Assembly: GCF_040581485.1 (NCBI RefSeq)
Contig: NC_090129.1
Span: 26,356,764-26,420,763, forward strand
DNA length: 64,000 bases
Source: Linepithema humile
Taxonomy: Eukaryota > Arthropoda > Insecta > Hymenoptera > Formicidae
Direction of reading: 5' to 3'
The notes beneath the pieces are model-generated. The model ran no database searches. It was given only the letters and a program-made list of their open reading frames with translations, and was not told where the DNA came from. Positions 36,474 to 48,100 of the stretch are shown here, in pieces. A program made the translations under genes and the position numbers. Each line of letters begins with the position of its first letter. Positions within the stretch are counted from its first letter, which is position 1.

Positions 36474-39400
36474 TCCGAACACCCTCCCGTCCGGGGTAGC
36501 ACCCTCTCGCCCGTGACTCGTTCGCTCAATATCTGGTGAATGCGTTGCGAGAGCGAGAGGAAAACGAACTATAAAAGCGGAGAAGAGACAGAGAGAGAGA
36601 AAGAGGCAAGGGGGAAGATTTCGAGGGGCAGGTGTATAAGTTGCAGGAAGAAAGAGAGGGTGACGGTTATCATACCATTGCCACAGAGAATCGAATCGAA
36701 ACGTTTTGCAACATGATAAGCCGCTTATTTTACATGCCAATATATTTAAGATATATTAATCGTACATAAATTGATCTCTCGAGGAAATAAAACTGCGATC
36801 GTGGTTTAATGACTGTAAATTCTTTGCATTGTAATTACGGTCCTTAATAAGAGTTAGCAATTCCGAAGCCAACTTCCAAGGGGCTTTAAAAACTATCGTC
36901 GGCACTTGGATTCGCGTGAAATTTCGCTCGAATAAACTTTTAATGGTGCTGGTTGTGGGGATACTTGAAGATGAATGTTGAAAGAGGCGAAATGAGATAA
37001 AGTTTGATCGAATTTCTAATTTTTTTAATGTCGTATGTTCTTTGAACTGAACTTCAGATTTTAAGGTTCTGAAATAAATAGAATATTTCTATTTGTTTTC
37101 GGCATAAAAATAATTATCTTAAGATAAAAATATCTGAAGGTAATTATTTTAAAGATAAAACAATAAAACAGTGACACATATCTCAATGGATTAAATGTAT
37201 AATAAAATCTCGAGAAATCGTATCTAATAAAATAAAGGTTCTAAAATAAAATTCGCTTGAAATGTTATTTAAAGAACACGAGCTTTTTCGGGTTTCGCTG
37301 TTTAAAGTGTATGTGGAATGTAGCACACAAACGGTACACAATATTCTATCAATATCAAAATTATCTGTAGCGATTGCGGGTCGTGAAACCATCTCTCGAT
37401 TTGCGGCGTGAGACAATGTCTACCGTGATTCACATTCATGGCACATACACGCATTACACGTATAAATTAATTGCAATTTGCTGCAACTAGATTGCCTGTA
37501 ACCTGGCCGCTATATATAGTCGCCATTTCCTTCGCATAGAAAGATATCACGAGGAGTAATCGATATGTTTTTACATCTTGCTCGTAAAATAATATTTTTC
37601 CGGTCAGATGAGGCGCGAAGTGTCGATCGAGCGTTCGCCACAGGTGTCAAATGTTTTCGTTTGATATTTATGTATCTTGCCAATTTTAACTTTTACAAAC
37701 GAATATGAACTCTTGACAGACGCGTATGAGGGGATGAGAGAGACAGCTGTTGAATAACGAAAATCTCGTGGCAAAATCGTCGCAAATATGTATTTCGAAA
37801 TATTTCCCTCTTCATATTGCAATATGTTTTGATTCATTTAAATATTGGTATTTAAGCTTCTATGTTTATTCGTTTTTTGATTTAAAAAAAGAGGGAATTC
37901 AAGAGCTCTTCACTGCGAATATCGAACATTGCAAAAAACCGAGTAAAAATTTAAAAGATTTTTGTATAGGAGTTTCTCTACAATTAGGGGCATTGTGTAA
38001 TTTTACACTTGTACACGTTTTCGATTTTACATTCTTACTCGAAAAATTAGAAGAAGAAGAATTAAATTGTAAAATTAATTTAATTCAATGTGAATAAGAA
38101 TCTGCTTTATATATATATGTATATCAAGTTTATATAAATTTATTATAAAATTATTCTATTATTTTATATAGAGATTTTAAATAGATCAATTGTAAAATCA
38201 AAAATAAAAAATTATTCTATACACAATACGACGTTATCGACGTTTTGACTATATAGAATATAATACATGATGCATTGCTGGATGATCTATTACTAGATTA
38301 TATGATCTATTACTAACCTTGTTTACTTGGCTCGTGGACGAACGAGCGACTACGCTCTACTCCGCGGATTACACGTCAAAATTAGAAGCACGACTTCCTG
38401 ACGCTATTTTCACGTGCAAAGCTACATCAGTTGAAAGTGAGAGAGAAAGAGATAGAGAGATTGTTGCGAGCTTTTAAACATGCTGTCGCTTTGAGGATGC
38501 GAGAACCACGAGAGACGTAATATCGCGCTCCGATATTAAAGGGGACGTGAAACCGATCGATGCGAGAAGTTTGTTTTGATTTTGATGATGAACATCACCA
38601 AGTTTCAATTTAACTGTGAATTCGCCGCTTGTGCTTGATATTATTCAAAGTGAAATCATTCGTGAAACATCTCGGCTGAATGTGAATGCTTCGATAAGTA
38701 TTGGAAATGTCGTTTACGAACTAAGATGGATTTATATGGAAAATAATTATACTTGAGTTGCTTTGGATTTGCTAAAAATCTTTACATTTTTGTGAATGTA
38801 ATTTGGTTATTAATTTCTTCAAAAATATTAGTCGATTCTGCTTTTTCATTTTTTTTTATTTTCAAGAAATTTGATATACAGGGTGATTCAAAATAACCTG
38901 ATGTCTTTGCAATGTCATATTCTTGAGTGAATTCTGAGACGATTTTTCCTCTTACAAAATTTTGTTCGAAGCTTAGTTTTCGAGTTATAATTGAAAATAA
39001 TTTGCTACTTACGAGTCTGATACAACGGACAGGCAGGGACAGTGCCATGCGTCATGAAACGATAGTAAACACTTGACAGTCTCATTATACGTTGCGCGTC
39101 CCTGCCTGCCCGTTGTACCGAACTCGTAAGTTGCTATGTATTTTCAATTATAACTCGAAAACTAAGCTTCTGACAAAATTTTGTAAAAGGAAAAGTTGTC
39201 TCAGAATTCGCTCAAGAATATGGCATTGCAAGGACATCAGGTTATTTTGAATCACTCTATATACCGTACATTTTTGTAAAAAAATATAATTTGACATTTA
39301 TTTTTTTAGCAATATTGGAATATAATCCTTTTTTTAGTTTTTAAGCTTCTTTTATGAAATAAATTTTTTGTTTAAAATTAAAAATTTTTGAATTTAACAT

Positions 39401-42400
39401 GCTGTCTAAAGTATAGAAATATATATGAATACACATTCAAATACATGTAAAACTAAATATATATTTTTTTTTATGTGTATTTTTTAATATATATTTGAAA
39501 AATTATTATTTTTAGATCTTAAAAGCTACAAGTCTCTGTTCAGCAAAAAAAAACATATTTTTATCCAGCAATTCTACGGCAATTCTTGTTTTGTTTTGAA
39601 CGTACAAAACACAAAGTATGTTTGCGAAAAATCCGTGAGGACGAGAATTTTCACGTTTTTCTCTATGCGATCAGATAAAATGCTGCGAAAAATATTCAGA
39701 AATTTTTGTTTTTTCTTTGCGAAGCTGTTGTCTCTCTCTTTTTACGGCAGAAAAATAATGTTCGCAAAATCTATCGCGGCGTATCTTGAACAGAATGCTG
39801 CATGGACATCGTTGCGAATTGTATCGATGCGAATTGCATTGTAGTGTCGCGAGGGGATGCAGCACGCATATATGTAATAATAATACATATTATTAATTTG
39901 CTTTGACGTTAAACGCGTTTATGTGCGTACAATCGCTTTCTAATTTGGCAGACGTCGCTTGGAGTTTAGCGTTTATATCGTAGTGACAGTTTCGATCAAT
40001 TGTTCGCTCGTTATGTATTTCGTGCCAGATATATTCACGAGACAAAATCCGTGCAATGCAAAACTTGGCGAGACAAGATAAAGACGCTCTGACAATAAAT
40101 TTCAAAAAACATTCACGTAGCAATAATGCGATTTATATAAAAACTTACAGACCTCGTCAATATTTTTCCATCCACGAACACTGACGATTGTAGATAAAAA
40201 AAAATGCCAAGCGAAAGGATCTAAATATCACATTTATATTATTACAAATTAAAATATTTTATTCTACCGGGTCGCATTATATAACATATACATACATATG
40301 TATATGCAGGCAGTTTGGCACGAACCGCAATTTTCAATATGCTTATTTCACAGTCTGACAGCTGTAGGTACAATTGCTTACTGAGATTTCCAGCGATTTA
40401 CTATTCAAAGGTTAATTAAACGCTTTACGATCGATGCATATACATTCGCTAATACTTCTATTATTGATAAATTAAGTTTAGTTATAAAACGCCGTTTTCA
40501 ATCACGCGTATTCAATGGTTCGATTTAATGGTCGTGTATAGCAATTAACTTATTCATTACAAAGTTTTAAAATGGAAACGTTTCAATATGGACATTATTT
40601 CTTCGTGGAATTAACAATACAATTCTGCTCCGGAACATGTTTGCCTTTCAACAAAGCTAGAAATTAGTTATTCAATTATAAGTTAAAAAATGATAGACTT
40701 ATTATTTTTTACAAATTCGGCATATGTTGTAAATAATTTGAAAATTTTCAAAAATTTTTAGATTCTCTAGTTTTAGAGTTTCATATTTTTTTTAAACAGC
40801 AACGTAATTAAGTGTATGGTGCAAATATTGCTCATAATTTTTAATTAAAATTGTCAAAAGAGAGAGGCAGAAAAGAAAAAAAATACATATTAAAATACTG
40901 TATTAAAAGCTCAGATGTGATAGGTAATTTGTTTCCAGAAACTAGCATGAGAATTTTTTATTATTATAATAAAATTTATGTGCTGCAGAGTGCAATTCTT
41001 CTCTCGAGAATTTTATTAATGTTCTTTGTATAGTTTACGACTGACGTAATGATTGTTACGTTGCACATTTTTGCGCTGCGTGTCATTTGCCATAAAATTT
41101 GCCACGAAATTTCACTTCGGATCGATGATTACACGGTTGGTTTCGACGTATCGAGCGTAGTGAGAAAAAGGCGAATCGCCGCGGGCGAAAGTAATAATCT
41201 TCGCTTTGTGCACGTCGGCTGAAACATGCATTAAGGCTTTTGACGGAGAGATGGCAAATTGGAAGGGGAACGGGGAAAACGCAATTGAATTCGGCACTGC
41301 TCAATTTCACCGATAATTGAGGGACATTTTTGTTGCGACGTTACACTCGGTGCACAAGGTTTGACTCCTCCCTCGTTCGAAAACTTTGTAAAATTTCTCT
41401 TATCTTTCTTTGATATTTTTTTGTGTTCTTATATTTATTTTACATTTTTTAAATATAAATATTCACATATTGAGTCCAAATATTGTGTTAAACAAAATTA
41501 TACTATGCTTTGTGTAACAACTAATGGCTACTGAATGTAGTCATTAAGTAATCAAGCATCATATTGTTTATATTTATTAGTGGGTCACCATCTTCTGCTT
41601 TGCTTTTATCTTATTTTATTTTGTTTTTTACTTTATTTTACTTTACTTCTCTTATCTCGTTTTACTTTTTGTTTTATTTATTTTTTTTCCTCCTTTGCTT
41701 TCATTCGCTTAGTTCGCTCTCGCACTCACCGTTCTCGATGTTGAGCTCCGCCGCCGAGGCTCTGTAAGAGAGTGGTCTTCCGTAATCACTCGCGTCGCTT
41801 GGATGCAGCAGTAGCTGATGCGATGTCCTGGAATGATGCCGTGAGCCGCTGGAAGAGCGACGCACCTGTACGCTGTTGAGCACCGTGCTACTGGACACTC
41901 TGCTGAGGGCCGCTCTTTGTCTAATCGCTTCTTTGTAGATTTTCAAGTACATGATGATCATCACGACACCCGGGATCCAGAAAGACACGCAGGAACTGAT
42001 CACTGCGTACGGACGGTTTGCCACGAATGTGCAAATCTAAGATCGCAGAAGCCGGAAACTTTCAGTCGCACAAAACACGCGTAAAATTGTAATTAGAACA
42101 TTTTCCCCTTCCTTTCAATTTATAAACCGTCTAGCGTAAGAAAGAAATTCCTAAAAAGTTTTATACTGTAAAATTTGGCAAATGCTGCGTAGAAGCAATT
42201 TTTCGTAAGAGTATATATTGAGAATCTCTTGATATTGCTCAAAAATTTCTTAGAGAGAAAAATATCACAGTTATATAATTTACACATACACTAGTTTTTA
42301 CTTAAATAGTTTTTACGTATAAATTTATATACTGTAAAAGAGAGTAAAACAATTGGTAATAATTATTAATAAAAATTTTAAGAGATGTTAACGTTTAAAT

Positions 42401-45046
42401 CAACACAGAACGCATTGATTTTATGAGTTACATGTAAAATAGATTTGGCAAACAGGTTTTTAAAAATGGTTAAAAAATGATAAAACGTTATAAAAGGTTT
42501 GGCAGATGATATTAATCGATCAAACAAATCGAGGATGAATGGATCGTCGCTATTTTTTGTCGCTTTTAATAGTGGTGTCAATACTAGTTATTTTGAAATA
42601 AAATTGAACAGTCATGAACTGTGCTATTAAAATGTCACAAAATTAACAACTTGAAAAGTGTGAATGAATTAAAAGTATGAATGTGTTATTTGTAACGAAA
42701 GTTTAGAAGATATGTTCTTCTTGCATCTTCGCTCTTCATATCAGTTTTTTTTTTCTTTTTAAAATTCTCACAAATTTCTTTTTTTTTTTTTTTTTTTTTT
42801 TTAATAAAATATAACAACATTATAACTGATTTATCATGGACTGTAACGCCGACATTAACAAATTGCTTTTTTCCAAAGTAATACCAGGCAACTTAAGTAT
42901 ACGTTTAATTACGAAGTTTAAAATAACACTCTTTTATATTTTAAACGTAGTTAACTTTTATTAACATTTATATATAATTTATTTTTAAGAGTGTTATGAT
43001 AGCAAAATATAAATTACGATTTAAAGAATTAATACAATTGATACTATTTCTGTAGCGACTAACATTACTCGATAGCTTCATTTTGAGAAAAATATGATTT
43101 TGGAGATGATAAATATTAATCAGATTTTATTCTTGAAAACGACTTAAATTTTATTTTAATACTTTTACTACGAGAGAGGAACAGTATAAATAATAATATT
43201 GATCAAAGATTTGAGAAATGATTAGCAACATTGTAATATTTAATTAATTTCCTCGATTTAATACGGCAGTAGTGCATTGAATCGTAAAAAGAAAGCTAAT
43301 CAAAAGTATGATAAATGCAGCAATTAGCTTAATCCTATCTTTAGAGATCAATTAAATTCTGAATTATAATTACTATGCGAAGGAAAGAGCACCCTAAGTA
43401 ACTGCGGCGATTGAGAAAAGCGTCGCTCGTGATAAATGAGCCTTATCGCTGGCAAGTTTTCCGACGGTAAGCTTCGCCGATTAAAAATCGATAGCTCACT
43501 GGCTGATGTGGATATAATAGTGGATATAAATCGCATCGTTCATAGTATCGCTATTTGTATCTCTCCCAAACGTGACAAAATCGCGTGGCCGAAATATCAA
43601 TGACGCAATTATGCATCGATTAAATTTTTTATGCGAAATAAAATATCCTTATTTCTTCTATTTCATCATTTGGTTGCTATTCTAATAATTTGATTTATTA
43701 TTCAAATAGCATCGGATCACACATACAAATTCTGGTCTACAATTCTTATTATAAATAATATAATTTGTTGATTATTCGTGAATTACGTTGGAGGATTTTT
43801 ATGAATTATTTAAAAATGATTTCTTTTTAAAAATATATCGCGTGGAATTACATAACGTGCGTATTGTTCCGATATTGCAACAAAAGCTGAATATTTCTGC
43901 AAGCGGAAAATTCATCGCAACCTAATATCTGACTTTAATTAATTTTTTTTAGGCAGCTATGATAGATTAATCTTCCTAGACTATCTATCTTTTCAATGTA
44001 ATAGCCAACATAATAAATGTGGATTGGGTACAGTCAACAGATAGTGGAATCGGGAAAAAGATAAATAAGATTAATAATGTGATGCGGGAGAGCAACTGGA
44101 GCTACAAAGGAATTGAAATGAGAAATTGCCTCTTGATATAATCTGCAAAAGAGAATGATAAACAGAAAGCTAAAAGAAGAAAGTACTTTAATAAATCAAA
44201 TCTTTAGGCAGAGGAAGGCCGCGATACCTTGTTTCCAATACCTTGTTTACTCTCCGAGGTTGCAGCCGATTGAAATATAACTTTGTTCTGTGTAAATTTC
44301 GCAGTTATAGGGGTGAGAATAACATTGGCAAAATTTTTGAATCGAGGTCACAAGTTATTAAATTCTCCAAAAAAGTTTTGAGATTCTTAACTTTGTATAG
44401 ATGATTAAAATCTTAAAGTACGATAACGTCGCCGTTCACTTTGATCTACCTGCGGATTCTCTCGCTGGAAATCCAAGTGCTGTTGTGTGGTGTACCAACC
44501 CATGAAGATGGGTATAAAGCTGATTAAGGCCGGCAGTGTCCAAGCGCTGCTCAGCATCGCGGTGACTGTCACAGTTCTCATAATGGCTGGATACTCCAGC
44601 GGTCTGACTATCGCGTAATATCTGTCGACACTGATACAACAAAGGTGAAGGATGCTGGCGGTACTGAAGTAAACGTCCATCGAGTTCCACACGTCGCACA
44701 TAATACTGCCGAGCAGCCACTTGCCACCAGAGATCTCGACAGAAGCATTGAACGTCATGGCACACACCGCAACGAGAAAATCCGCCATCGCTAAGGAAAC
44801 CACGTAGCGATTAGTGGGCACTCGCAGTTTCCGGTGTCTTCTGACGCTGGCGATTACTAGAGCGTTGCCTATCAAAGCGGTGACGATGATGCTGATCATT
44901 ATGAAGCTTTTGATGACAGTTAAAGTGACATTTTTCGATTCAGTGATAATGTTCAGAGTGCCATGGAGGTCTGACAAATTCTTGAGAGTCGAAGAGAGAT
45001 TGATGTTGAATGGATCCTCATTGTTCGGAAGCTCGCTGACTTCCAT
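24483..45046 (-). CDS. Octbeta3R: Beta-adrenergic-like octopamine receptor (beta-3 type), complete coding region, 4 exons
   Basis: The joined coding sequence is 44450-45046, 41730-42036, 28180-28291 and 24483-24693, 1227 nt for 408 aa; all introns are GT-AG with matching phases. It is a class A amine GPCR. Seen in order: N-glycosylation sites N16, N23 and N39; GN at 60-61; LAMAD (85-89); disulfide Cys117 with Cys201; the amine-binding Asp124 in TM3; DRYYAI (141-146); TM5 serines 213, 214 and 217; CWLP (332-335) then FF; NPLIY (371-375); tail cysteines 396, 397 and 400. The subtype call rests on RVPTNRYVVSLAMADF, SWRAEHKAARTLG and the LCG...CPD third extracellular loop, which fit insect beta-3 better than beta-1 or beta-2. 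Known beta-type octopamine receptors couple to Gs and raise cAMP. The third cytoplasmic loop (about 75 aa) is far shorter than in the fly orthologue. An in-frame TGA 21 nt upstream fixes the start. Confidence 0.92.
24694..28179 (-). other. Octbeta3R: Octbeta3R intron 3 (3486 bp)
   Basis: Bounded by GTAAGT (28179 side) and TTTCAG (24694 side). It is mostly AT-rich with some mixed-composition stretches (25200-25700, 26880-27960). No alternative TM7 exon was recognised. Confidence 0.8.
28180..28291 (-). CDS. Octbeta3R: Octbeta3R coding exon 3 (aa 302-339): end of loop 3 and TM6
   Basis: The acceptor is ATGTTTCAG and the donor is CTCTG followed by GTAAGT; the 112-nt exon enters in phase 1 and leaves in phase 2. 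It encodes WRAEHKAARTLG and TM6 with CWLPFFLW. It lies 13.4 kb from exon 2 and is too short to show as a long frame. Confidence 0.95.
33617..33733. mobile_element. 117-bp foldback MITE, CACTGAGAAAAAT termini
   Basis: The left arm begins TACACTGAGAAAAATATTCT and the right arm ends with its near reverse complement (AGAACATTTTTCTCAGTGTA). Inner arms share CAACAAACCGTCTGTT and AACAGACGGTTTGTTG. The TA at each end is compatible with a Tc1/mariner-type TA target duplication. There is no coding capacity. Confidence 0.85.
35802..35825. repeat. 24-bp perfect palindrome
   Basis: CATCAAGACAAT is followed directly by its exact reverse complement, with no spacer. Another ATCAAGACAG follows about 8 bp later. 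It lies in the receptor's long intron. Confidence 0.9.
36412..36472. repeat. (CCAG)n microsatellite
   Basis: About 15 units of CCAG with two CCAT interruptions. On the minus strand it yields an artefactual Gly-Trp-Leu-Ala repeat frame. Confidence 0.95.
38875..39262. mobile_element. 388-bp foldback MITE, (C)AGGGTGATTCAAAATAACC termini
   Basis: The left arm (about 38875-39041) and right arm (about 39093-39262) are reverse complements over about 165 bp at an estimated 85-90% identity. Matching landmarks include GATTCAAAATAACCTGATGTC-type ends, CGAGTTATAATTGAAAATA and AGGCAGGGAC next to the spacer. TATA flanks both ends, compatible with a TA duplication. It has no transposase and is inserted in the receptor intron. 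Confidence 0.88.
41730..42036 (-). CDS. Octbeta3R: Octbeta3R coding exon 2 (aa 200-301): TM5 and most of cytoplasmic loop 3
   Basis: The acceptor is GATCTTAG before ATT TGC ACA; the donor is AACG followed by GTGAGT (strong), phase 1. It begins with extracellular-loop-2 Cys201, then TM5 with the serine triad (213, 214, 217) and Pro221. A Ser/Arg/His-rich loop (about 241-300) follows, with many potential phosphorylation sites. Confidence 0.95.
42037..44449 (-). other. Octbeta3R: Octbeta3R intron 1 (2413 bp)
   Basis: Bounded by GTAGAT (44449 side) and TTAG (42037 side). It is AT-rich with a T homopolymer run at about 42779-42802. No further exon was recognised. Confidence 0.8.
42779..42802. repeat. 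Poly(T) tract
   Basis: A continuous T run of about 24 bp inside receptor intron 1, preceded by other T-rich sequence. Confidence 0.9.
44450..45046 (-). CDS. Octbeta3R: Octbeta3R coding exon 1 (aa 1-199): N-terminus to extracellular loop 2
   Basis: Starts at an ATG with G at -3 and G at +4 and ends CCG CAG before donor GTAGAT, phase 0. It carries the extracellular N-terminus with three N-x-S/T sites, TM1-TM4, Asp124 for amine binding and the DRY motif. The open frame reads 14 codons past the donor into intron 1, which is why a longer ORF is visible. Confidence 0.95.
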
Positions 45047-45172
45047 TCCAGACCGAAAGTAGCGGTATCATATTAAGTATCTATTCACTCTCAAGTCCAC
45101 CGACAAATTCGTCGATGTCGCCGTGATGATGATTTAAGTATCTCATCTTCGAGTCAAGTCGGATCGTTGCAT
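45018..45172 (-). promoter_or_regulatory. Cluster of three upstream ORFs before the Octbeta3R start
   Basis: uORF1 45143-45172 (9 codons plus stop), uORF2 45081-45146 (21 codons plus stop, product beginning MRYLNHHHGD) and uORF3 45018-45071 (17 codons plus stop). uORF1 and uORF2 overlap by 4 nt (ATGA); uORF3 overlaps the receptor's start codon in another frame. If all of this is in the mRNA, translation of the receptor would depend on leaky scanning or reinitiation. The 5' end of the transcript is not known from sequence. Confidence 0.5.
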
Positions 45173-48100
45173 TGCACACGAAAATGCCACTGATTTTTTT
45201 ATTCCAAATTCAGATGTCTAATAATTATGACTCAAGTTCGCCAGTTATCACGATTACTTTCCATGACAATTATTTTCATTAATTTTAAATTAGAGACAAT
45301 TTAATCTTGCATTTAAGGAGAGTTTTATGTATCTATAACTCTTATATTGATTGCGAAAGTTTTTGCACGTTTGATCGTTCATTGTTCCTTAGTCAACAGA
45401 CGATGATGAATATCACCTGTTGTTAGAGGTTGTTCTTAAACTTAAGGAAAAAAATATTAAAGGCTTATAAAGGTAAACAAATTTCTTTTCTTAAAAAACA
45501 AATTAATTGGAAGCATTAAATTGGAAAATTTAAGAGACAACTGAAAATTTTGTTCAGTTTCTGAACAACATTTCAGTTTTTATATAATCTTGTCTATGAA
45601 ATTTTCTTTAAACTATTTGCCAAAAGCTTATTTGCGAACGTAAAAACGAACAGTTTTATTTTTATCTCTACTCTTAATTTTTAATTATTTTTTTCGATGT
45701 AATTAATATGTGGAATATGTAAAATAATGTCTGTTAATTCGTTGGGATATCAGAAGAGACAAAAAAATAGGGCAATAAATCGCGCATTTACGTGGGTAAT
45801 GGCGCTTTTTTGATGGAAATGTTTGTTCCTCTCATCGCGAAGCTTTGCCACATGGTCAGCATCGAAATTATAATCATACTGGCTACAATGTATGCCACAT
45901 GTGGCCATGAATGTATTATCTGTAAGTACATCTGACTGTATTATTAACAACAGCCACGATCGTTATAACGATGACGAAAACGTTCCATCGATTTCTCCTT
46001 TGCTTTCGTGGAACCGCTTCGTTTTATATTCACGATTATACGCGTATAATTTAGGGTTTCTTTTCAGTGACGGATCGGCGAATCGAGAATTTACGGTTTA
46101 ATGCATGAATATCACATTCCATTACTGACACATTTACGAGTCATTATGACAAATTTTTCATTAATATCGCGAACCGATGCCTATTCTCTTTCGATTAAAA
46201 TAGATTATTAAATTAATAATATTGTGTAAGGTAGACTCTAAATGATACACAAATTAATTCTATATTGTTTAAAATTATTTGATATTTAGTTTTAGTTTCA
46301 TTTAATACTCTTTGATTAGCTTTTTGTTTTAATTTAATTAGTACTTTTTTAATGTTAATTTTATAATTAATTTTTCCAACGTTCTGCGTATCTTTCAAGT
46401 ATTCTTTTACTTTAGGACGATATTTGATGCACACTAGTATATTTAATTATGATTGAAATGCTTTTCTCAACTAATATCTAGCATTTATTACTACTACTAA
46501 AAAGATATTTAGTCAAAAGATATCCAAATTTAACATTTCTATACTTTTAAGAATAACAAAGATATTTAACTATACTCTTTCATATGTCTCATCTCTTGTA
46601 TAGAGATACGATCGTATATATTGATCGATAGTTGAACTTTATCTTGAAATTAACAATCCATGGCCAATTAGCCATTTTAAATCCCGGAAATTTGACAGTT
46701 TCCAACTGTCGACAGTTCATTAACGGTTACGGCGAAATTGCCGAAGATGTCAACGATGTATCAGCACGACTTCCTAGCGAGAAACTTTCCCACTAACGGG
46801 AAGATAACTCGAGCGAAACTTACAAGAGGGTCCTTGGATAATTACGCGCAATTTCGAGAGTTCGGGTGACCGTAATCGTCGTGATTGCACGTCGATGGTC
46901 CTATCGTGGCGAAACACTTATCTACGCGCTTTTAATATTATTAATTAAAGAAGAAAATGAAAAATAAGAAAGTCACATTTATGAACATTATTTTAACAAT
47001 TAATAATTATATATAAATTTCTTTTCTACAGCAATTAATAACAATGTAATAATAATTAAGAATAATTAACGTTGTTCTCCTTAAAATTAGACTTTGTTAT
47101 TTTCTAAAGATTTTGAAGAGATTAAGATATTGTGTTACTTTGAAGAAAACCAGGATGGAGTGTCTCATATTAATTTTGCAGACAACACGGGCACGAATTT
47201 GCATCTCGTTTCTAGCAATAAAGGATATTTTTACGTCACAATGGATGGATGTTTTTTGGAATTTTGATAACGATGTAGCGTACATTTTAGATATGGATTT
47301 ATATTTAAAGTGGCTGAAATTTTAAATGTAAAGTAGAGGTACAAATATATGCAATCTATTCTATGCGAGATCTTCAAGACTCACGCTATGTGTACTGCTT
47401 TCATTACAGAAGCTTATATAATTTTCGAGCTCCTTGCATAAAAACTCACCTCCGACGAGAATTTATCTTGAAGATTACGAAAAGAAATCGCTGCTTAAAT
47501 CGCCTCTCACATCCAGAATTCAAAATGGCGCAAAATAAGTAATTTTATCATCGTAGAATGCATAATTTCATAATTTTGTGATACACGTCTTTATGGAATT
47601 TTAGCAATAATAAAGTTTACAATCTTGGCGAGAACAACTATTATTATTATTATTAATTGCTACAGAATATTTATGTAGGCATTTCATAGATTTTAAAATG
47701 ATTACAGAATTTAATAAACATATTCACATTTACAGACTTTTTCCGACGATATTGAAAACGATAACAAGATTTTTTGCAATGTGAAATTCTAAACTGTAGC
47801 TTTCTTAGTTTATATGCAAATTGGGTCCCGCTTGCCTGTCAGAGTATGATGTCTCAAGTTTCGCGAACTCTTGGGAACGATATTTCGTTATTAAGCGTTA
47901 AACGCTAATAACGCCCAAGCAGTGCAGTCTTCGCGGATGTTTAGTCTCCTTGGGGCGATGGAAACGCGAACGGTATGGTAACCGAAGGGGTCAGGGTGAA
48001 GAGAAGTTGACAGTAGAGCAAGTTCAAGAGAGGCCTGGATTTACATACTGCAATATTCATAGAGATAGCTCTAGCCCACTGGCAACTGTGCGCACTGTGT

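Larger units (their letters stand above)
28292..41729 (-). other. Octbeta3R: Octbeta3R intron 2 (13,438 bp)
   Basis: Bounded by GTGAGT (41729 side) and TTTCAG (28292 side). It contains two foldback MITE-like elements (33617-33733, 38875-39262), a 24-bp perfect palindrome (35802-35825), a CCAG microsatellite (36412-36472) and CpG-richer islands at 28500-28860, 30110-30370 and 33840-34270 that could hold enhancers or alternative exons. No receptor-like exon was found inside. Confidence 0.8.

Noticed and set aside
36246..36740. 164-codon minus-strand frame with GWLA repeats
   Set aside because: The repeats are a translation of the CCAG microsatellite, and the frame sits in a receptor intron.
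38782..39048. 88-codon minus-strand frame
   Set aside because: Most of it lies in an arm of the foldback MITE; the complementary arm shows it is not a gene.
44408..44449. C-terminal extension of receptor exon 1 (reading VDQSERRRYRTLRF)
   Set aside because: This is intron read-through after donor GTAGAT; the conserved continuation ICTFVANRPY is in exon 2.
24483..45046. Assignment to Octbeta1R or Octbeta2R
   Set aside because: The TM2 region (RVPTNRYVVSLAMADF), the SWRAEHKAARTLG segment and the third extracellular loop match the beta-3 pattern as I know it; the other subtypes have ITNYFVVSLA in the same place.
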